From NCBI RefSeq assembly GCF_020281205.1, contig NZ_JACXZC010000029.1:1-36554 (forward strand): 36,554 nucleotides of DNA, read 5' to 3'. The number at the start of each line of letters is the position of its first letter. Positions within the stretch are counted from its first letter, which is position 1. Under the pieces are notes generated by a model. The model did no database searches, was not told the DNA's origin, and saw nothing but the letters and a program-made list of their open reading frames with translations. Of the stretch, positions 33,005 to 36,554 are shown piece by piece. A program made the position numbers and the translations under genes. The stretch comes from Empedobacter stercoris. Its GTDB lineage: Bacteria > Bacteroidota > Bacteroidia > Flavobacteriales > Weeksellaceae.

Positions 33005-33292
33005 CATCGGTTTGGCGAAATGGCGGGTTATGGGAAATATAGAAAGTTCGTACATTTTTTGTCGCAACAGCTTTTTATATTTCCTTTTTTGTTAATTTAG
33101 TAAATAATAAAAAGCTGTTGCTCAAGTTAGTGAAAGATTGAAAGTTTTGGCTTTCTAATCCGCAAAAAGCCAATTATATTGACTTTTTTCTTAAATTTAT
33201 TCAATTAATTGGCTTTTGCTTACTGTGTAGCTAAATTGAAACTTTTCGCTTCAATTTCCGCCACTGACGCCAAGCCCCGAAACGTTAGCGGG
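32997..33292 (+). repeat. attC-like site 6 (cassette 6), extended
   Basis: ACCGCTAAC (32997-33005) complements the cassette head GTTAGCGGT at 32068. Arms GGTTTGGCGAAATGGCGG and CCGCCACTGACGCCAAGCC pair with an extra base. At about 296 nt it is the longest site: the loop holds an added segment with a perfect 15-bp inverted repeat (GCAACAGCTTTTTAT at 33064-33078 and its complement at 33107-33121), then the loop shared with sites 2 and 5. Crossover is G33284|T33285. Confidence 0.82.
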
Positions 33293-33332
33293 CATTGTGA
33301 AAGATACCAGCATAACAGTTAAACATTGATAA

Positions 33333-34247
33333 ATGAAAAAAAAACTACTTTGGATATTAATTTTAGGACTGATAATAATCAGTTGCAAACAAAGGAAAAC
33401 AGAAATGAAAGAGAAAATAATTAAAACAAACGGCATTGAACTCTGTACGGAAAGTTTTGGAAATAAGAAAAATCCAGCAATCCTTTTGGTAGCAGGTGCA
33501 ACCGTATCAATGCTGTATTGGGACACTGAATTTTGCCAACAATTATCTGAAAAAGGATTTTTTGTTATTCGTTACGACAACAGAGATGTAGGAAAATCCA
33601 CTAATTATGAACCAGGTTCTACTCCATACGATATTGTTGACTTAACTAATGACGCTATTTCAATATTGGATGGCTACAAGATTGACAAAGCACATTTTGT
33701 GGGGATTTCTTTGGGCGGACTAATTTCTCAAATAGCATCAATAAAGTTTGCCGACAGAGTTAACTCCTTAACTCTTATGTCATCAGGCCCTTGGGGAGAC
33801 TCAGACCCAACTATACCTGAAATGGACACGAGTATTTTAGATTTCCATAGTAAAGCAGGTACAGTCAATTGGACAAATGAAGACAGTGTGGTAAACTATT
33901 TAATTCAGGGTGCAGAATTAATGAGTGGCAAGAAACAATTTGACAAACAAAGAAGTGAAAAACTGATAAGAGCTGAGTTCAATAGAGCCAACAATTATAT
34001 AAGTATGTTCAATCACGCTGCATTGCAAGGTGGTGAAGAATATTGGAACAGATTAAACGAAATCAAACAACCCACCTTAATTATCCACGGAACAGACGAC
34101 AAAATTTGGCATTATAAGAATGCAGGTTTTTTACTAGAAAAAATAAAAGGTTCAAATCTAATCACCCTTGAAGGTACAGGACACGAATTACACGTTGATG
34201 ATTGGAAATCAATTATTGATGGAATAGAAAAACACATAAATGACTGA
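33333..34247 (+). CDS. Cassette 7: alpha/beta-hydrolase lipoprotein (macrolide-esterase candidate)
   Basis: The 304-aa protein begins with a lipoprotein signal (MKKKLLWILILGLIIISC, lipid-modified Cys18), so it should sit in the outer or inner membrane facing the periplasm. The alpha/beta-hydrolase triad is visible: nucleophile Ser126 in VGISLGG, acid Asp255/256 in IHGTDD, His284 in GTGHELH. IRYDNRDVGKST (about 79-90) is typical of epoxide-hydrolase/esterase-like members. The EstT-type macrolide esterases of Bacteroidota belong to this superfamily, so a drug esterase is possible among these neighbours, but the substrate is not shown. It is the only cargo protein here with an export signal. Cassette 33285-34390. 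Confidence 0.8.
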   Translation: MKKKLLWILILGLIIISCKQRKTEMKEKIIKTNGIELCTESFGNKKNPAILLVAGATVSMLYWDTEFCQQLSEKGFFVIRYDNRDVGKSTNYEPGSTPYDIVDLTNDAISILDGYKIDKAHFVGISLGGLISQIASIKFADRVNSLTLMSSGPWGDSDPTIPEMDTSILDFHSKAGTVNWTNEDSVVNYLIQGAELMSGKKQFDKQRSEKLIRAEFNRANNYISMFNHAALQGGEEYWNRLNEIKQPTLIIHGTDDKIWHYKNAGFLLEKIKGSNLITLEGTGHELHVDDWKSIIDGIEKHIND

Positions 34248-34263
34248 TAAACAAAAACAACGA

Positions 34264-34398
34264 CCCGCTAACAATGTATATAAAAAATAGGCGAAACAGT
34301 AGTAAATTCAAGGCTTTTGGCTCGTATTATACTTTGTGCTTAACCGAAAATTTGGCACTTCGAAATCGCCTACTTTTCATATACTAACCGTTAGCGGG
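34264..34398 (+). repeat. attC-like site 7 (cassette 7)
   Basis: CCCGCTAAC (34264-34272) complements the cassette head GTTAGCGGG at 33284. Arms GTATATAAAAAATAGGCGA and TCGCCTACTTTTCATATAC pair well although their sequence differs from all other sites, so structure rather than sequence is kept. Crossover is G34390|T34391. Confidence 0.84.
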
Positions 34399-34442
34399 CA
34401 TTGTAAAACGACAGACATCAAGAACAGTAACAACAAATAGAA

Positions 34443-35315
34443 ATGGAAATTAATAAGACAATAATCGTTGGAGCATCAGGACAAGTTGGCTCTCATTTAA
34501 TCAAAAGACTATCTGAAAATGGCATTCCTGCCATAGCCTTAGTTCGTAATCCTGAAAAAATTAAAAACTTGAACCTTGAAGTTCGACAAGCTGACTTGTT
34601 TGACACAGAACAAGTGATAAAGTCGTTTCAAGGTATTTCAACCGCATTTTTATTAACACCAGAGAATCCGAGTTCCAATGACATCATTGGAGACACCAAA
34701 CGAATAGTAGAAAACTATAAAAGAGCAGTTATCGAAAACGGAGTTAAAAGAATAGTATGCCTATCTTGTATTGGTGCCCACAATCAAGGAGACACAGGCA
34801 ATATTCTAATGTCAAGACATTTAGAGCAAAGCTTTCAAGATATTGAAATCGAAAAAATAATTGTTAGACCATCATACTATTTTAGTAATTGGCTTGGTTA
34901 CTTTGAAACAGCTCAACAATATGGTGTTTTGCCGACATTTTTTCCTGAAAACTTGAAAATTGCAATGCACTCACCACTCGACTTGGCGGAATTTTTAGCA
35001 GAAATCATTGCTAAACCTATTCAAGAAAAAACTTATAAAGTGTATGAAATGGTTGGACAAGAGAAATATAACTCTCTTGAGGTTGCAAAAGCTTTTTCTG
35101 TTTTAGTCGGTAAAGATGTATTCGTACAATCAATACCCAACGACAAATGGAAAGAAACACTTTTATCGGTAGGTTTTACGGACAATACTGCTGACAATCT
35201 AATTGATATGACGCAAGCAGTAATTGACGGCTTGACAGTTCCAGAGTTCCCAGACAAAATAACGACTCTAAAAACAACCATTGAGCAATACCTGAAACAA
35301 CAACTCGAAAAATAA
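34443..35315 (+). CDS. Cassette 8: NmrA-type atypical short-chain dehydrogenase
   Basis: The 290-aa protein has the NAD(P)-binding motif TIIVGASGQVGSHL (about 6-19), an R-N-P segment after beta 2 (ALVRNPEKIKNL), and the NmrA/SDR-a5 layout with AFLLTPENP and VKRIVCLSCIGAH. The SDR Tyr-x-x-x-Lys pair is not in the usual place, as in NmrA-like quinone reductases or redox sensors. The C-terminal half (YKVYEMVGQEKYNSLEVAKAFS) fits the family. Substrate is unknown. Cassette 34391-35449. Confidence 0.85.
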   Translation: MEINKTIIVGASGQVGSHLIKRLSENGIPAIALVRNPEKIKNLNLEVRQADLFDTEQVIKSFQGISTAFLLTPENPSSNDIIGDTKRIVENYKRAVIENGVKRIVCLSCIGAHNQGDTGNILMSRHLEQSFQDIEIEKIIVRPSYYFSNWLGYFETAQQYGVLPTFFPENLKIAMHSPLDLAEFLAEIIAKPIQEKTYKVYEMVGQEKYNSLEVAKAFSVLVGKDVFVQSIPNDKWKETLLSVGFTDNTADNLIDMTQAVIDGLTVPEFPDKITTLKTTIEQYLKQQLEK

Positions 35316-35331
35316 CAACGACCCGCTAACA

Positions 35332-35457
35332 TCGGTTTTGCGTAATGGCGAGTGACGTTCTTCGCACGAACATTTGTGCTAATTTTGAACTGAGTACTTC
35401 GTTTCAAGTTTAGTGCTGAAAATCCGCCACTACGCAAAGCCGAGAACCGTTGTACGA
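35332..35457 (+). repeat. attC-like site 8 (cassette 8)
   Basis: CCCGCTAAC (35332-35340) complements the cassette head GTTAGCGGG at 34390. Arms GGTTTTGCGTAATGGCG and CGCCACTACGCAAAGCC pair with two mismatches. Crossover is G35449|T35450. Confidence 0.85.
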
Positions 35458-35481
35458 CATAGTAAAACCGAACCAAACAAA

Positions 35482-36345
35482 ATGAAAGTCAGAGAAGAAA
35501 AGTTAAGAACAATTATAGAATGGTCGGAGAAAAACGAAGATGTAAGAGTTCTACTTCTGACAAGTTCACTTGTAAATCCTTTAGCACTTGTTGACGAATT
35601 TAGTGATTTAGACATTGAATTTGTTTTTGAGGATAATACAAATTACATTTCAGACAAAAGCTGGACGCTTAAATTCGGAAATCCAATTGCTATGATTGAA
35701 GAAGACGAAAGTTGTTTTAACCATAAACACGCAATGAAAATGCTACTTTATGAAGACGGTGTGAAAGTAGATTTTAAACTTTACAGCAAATCAAAATTTA
35801 TAAAGGAAACGCAAGAGAAAGAATTACCAGAAGATTGGGATATTGGTTATAAAATTTTAATTGATAAAGATGGTATTACAAAGCAAATGCTGAAACCAAC
35901 TTATCAAATTTCCATTATCAAAAAACCGTCTGAAAAAGAGTTTCAAAATCTAATAAACGATTTTTGGTGGGACACAACTTACGTGGCAAAGTGTCTTGTG
36001 AGAGATGAAATATTCTATGCGAAATTTATGTCGGAAACCGTTATTCGCACAGAATATTTAATTCCTTTAATTGAATGGCACATTGCAAGTGAACACAATT
36101 GGAACATAACGACCAATAAATATGGACGACTTTTCAAAAAGTATCTTAACCAGGAAATGTGGGCTAAAACAGAACAAACATTTTCAGGGAGCGATATAAA
36201 GGAAAATTGGACTGCTCTATTTTCAATGACTGATTTAGTTTCAGAAATAGGAACTGAATTGTCAAAAAAATTAGAGTACAAATACCCGGATAAATTAGAA
36301 AATGACATACGAAAATATTTAGCTGGACTAAAACCCAAAACATAA
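35482..36345 (+). CDS. aadS-like: Cassette 9: AadS/ANT(6)-type aminoglycoside adenylyltransferase
   Basis: The start at 35482 is used because the earlier in-frame Met (35413) lies in attC site 8. The 287-aa protein has the nucleotidyltransferase core LLLTSSLVNPLALVDEFSDLDIEFVF (about 24-49), with Asp42 and Asp44 as metal ligands; the usual Gly-Ser before the loop reads Ser-Ser. It continues with HAMKMLLYEDGVKVDFKLY, KKPSEKEFQNLINDFWWDTTYVAKCLVRDEIFYAKF and LIEWHIASEHNWNITTNKYGRLFKKYL, all typical of the ANT(6)/AadS streptomycin adenylyltransferases of Bacteroidota. It probably inactivates streptomycin. Cassette 35450-36478. Confidence 0.87.
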   Translation: MKVREEKLRTIIEWSEKNEDVRVLLLTSSLVNPLALVDEFSDLDIEFVFEDNTNYISDKSWTLKFGNPIAMIEEDESCFNHKHAMKMLLYEDGVKVDFKLYSKSKFIKETQEKELPEDWDIGYKILIDKDGITKQMLKPTYQISIIKKPSEKEFQNLINDFWWDTTYVAKCLVRDEIFYAKFMSETVIRTEYLIPLIEWHIASEHNWNITTNKYGRLFKKYLNQEMWAKTEQTFSGSDIKENWTALFSMTDLVSEIGTELSKKLEYKYPDKLENDIRKYLAGLKPKT

Positions 36346-36349
36346 CTAC

Positions 36350-36487
36350 GTCGTACAACATCGTATTGGCAATAGGCGGGCTGAACGGCTTCGTATCAAC
36401 GGAAGTGCAAAATTCAACTTCTGTTCTTCGATTAAAGTTCAGTGCTAAAAATCCCGCCCATCGCCAATACGCGGCACGTTATGTGCC
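36350..36487 (+). repeat. attC-like site 9 (cassette 9)
   Basis: GTCGTACAAC (36350-36359) complements the cassette head GTTGTACGAC at 35449. Arms CGTATTGGCAATAGGCGGG and CCCGCCCATCGCCAATACG pair with two mismatches. Crossover is G36478|T36479. Confidence 0.85.
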
Positions 36488-36495
36488 ATTTTTGA

Positions 36496-36554
36496 ATGAC
36501 AATGCGAATAGATACAGACAAACAAATGAATTTACTTAGTGATAAGAACGTTGC
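36496..36554 (+). CDS. Cassette 10: partial ORF at window end
   Basis: After the crossover in site 9, an ATG at 36496 (or 36502) opens a frame that runs off the window and begins MTMRIDTDKQMNLLSDKNV. Its position 17-23 nt after the cassette head matches the other cassettes. Too short to identify. It shows that the array continues beyond this window. Confidence 0.5.
   Translation, partial: MTMRIDTDKQMNLLSDKNV

Noticed and set aside
33251..33526. 91-aa minus-strand ORF over attC site 6 and the hydrolase start
   Set aside because: It is an antisense shadow of the attC arm and the hydrolase signal peptide; the similar shadow at 28120-28311 arises from the repeated attC arm, not from a shared protein.
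35033..35476. 147-aa minus-strand ORF across the cassette 8/9 border
   Set aside because: It is antisense to the NmrA-like gene and attC site 8, with no recognisable domain.

Overview
The window looks like the chromosome of a low-GC Bacteroidota, most likely a Weeksellaceae-type flavobacterium (Empedobacter/Chryseobacterium-like; genus not certain). Reasons: many TANNTTTG -7 boxes, no Shine-Dalgarno-like leaders, two proteins with type IX secretion (T9SS) C-terminal sorting domains, a type III glutamine synthetase, and a Rho factor with a long Q/N-rich insert.

Positions 1-20553 are ordinary core genome: rho (-), a DUF4293 membrane protein, glutamine synthetase III, a T9SS secreted protein, prfA, an outer-membrane barrel protein (-), dps, a YegP/DUF1508 protein (-), a Kup K+ transporter (-), then a fatty-acid beta-oxidation operon (MarR regulator, FadN-like fusion enzyme, FadA-like thiolase, acyl-CoA dehydrogenase). 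A four-helix-bundle (S23/IVS-type) ORF sits inside that operon. A small membrane ORF, a Sir2 deacylase and a T9SS M28 peptidase follow. A perfect 22-nt palindrome covers the -33 element of the beta-oxidation operon and is a good MarR operator candidate.

Positions 20554-24592 form an accessory block. At its centre is a two-gene minus-strand operon: an ECF-type sigma factor with an extra C-terminal HTH-like domain, and, 2 nt after its stop codon, a 365-aa Cas12f/TnpB-like protein that has lost its RuvC acidic residues and ends before the zinc ribbon and RuvC-III. This is the layout of an RNA-guided transcription system (dead Cas12f plus sigma-E). A structured, oligo-T-ended segment just downstream is a candidate guide RNA. 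The surrounding non-coding DNA carries unusual phased repeats (a conserved 3-4 nt core exactly every 7 or every 11 nt) and, upstream of the sigma gene, an approximately 500-nt segment with long-range complementary arms that may be a large structured RNA.

Positions 24961-36554 are an integron-like gene-cassette array. A XerC/D-like tyrosine recombinase (-), which lacks the insertion typical of IntI, is divergent from nine complete cassettes and the start of a tenth. Each cassette ends in an imperfect inverted repeat with attC architecture. In all nine, the first bases after the crossover G|TT are complementary to the R''-like box of the same cassette's own site. The cargo is rich in likely antibiotic-modifying or protective proteins: an APH-family kinase, an ABC-F ATPase, an Lnu-type nucleotidyltransferase, an AadS/ANT(6)-type adenylyltransferase and an alpha/beta-hydrolase lipoprotein. 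It also has a Crp-like regulator with a DinB-like protein, an NmrA-type reductase and two proteins of unknown function. A TANNTTTG promoter and a 15-bp inverted repeat between the recombinase and cassette 1 are candidates for the array promoter and the attI site.
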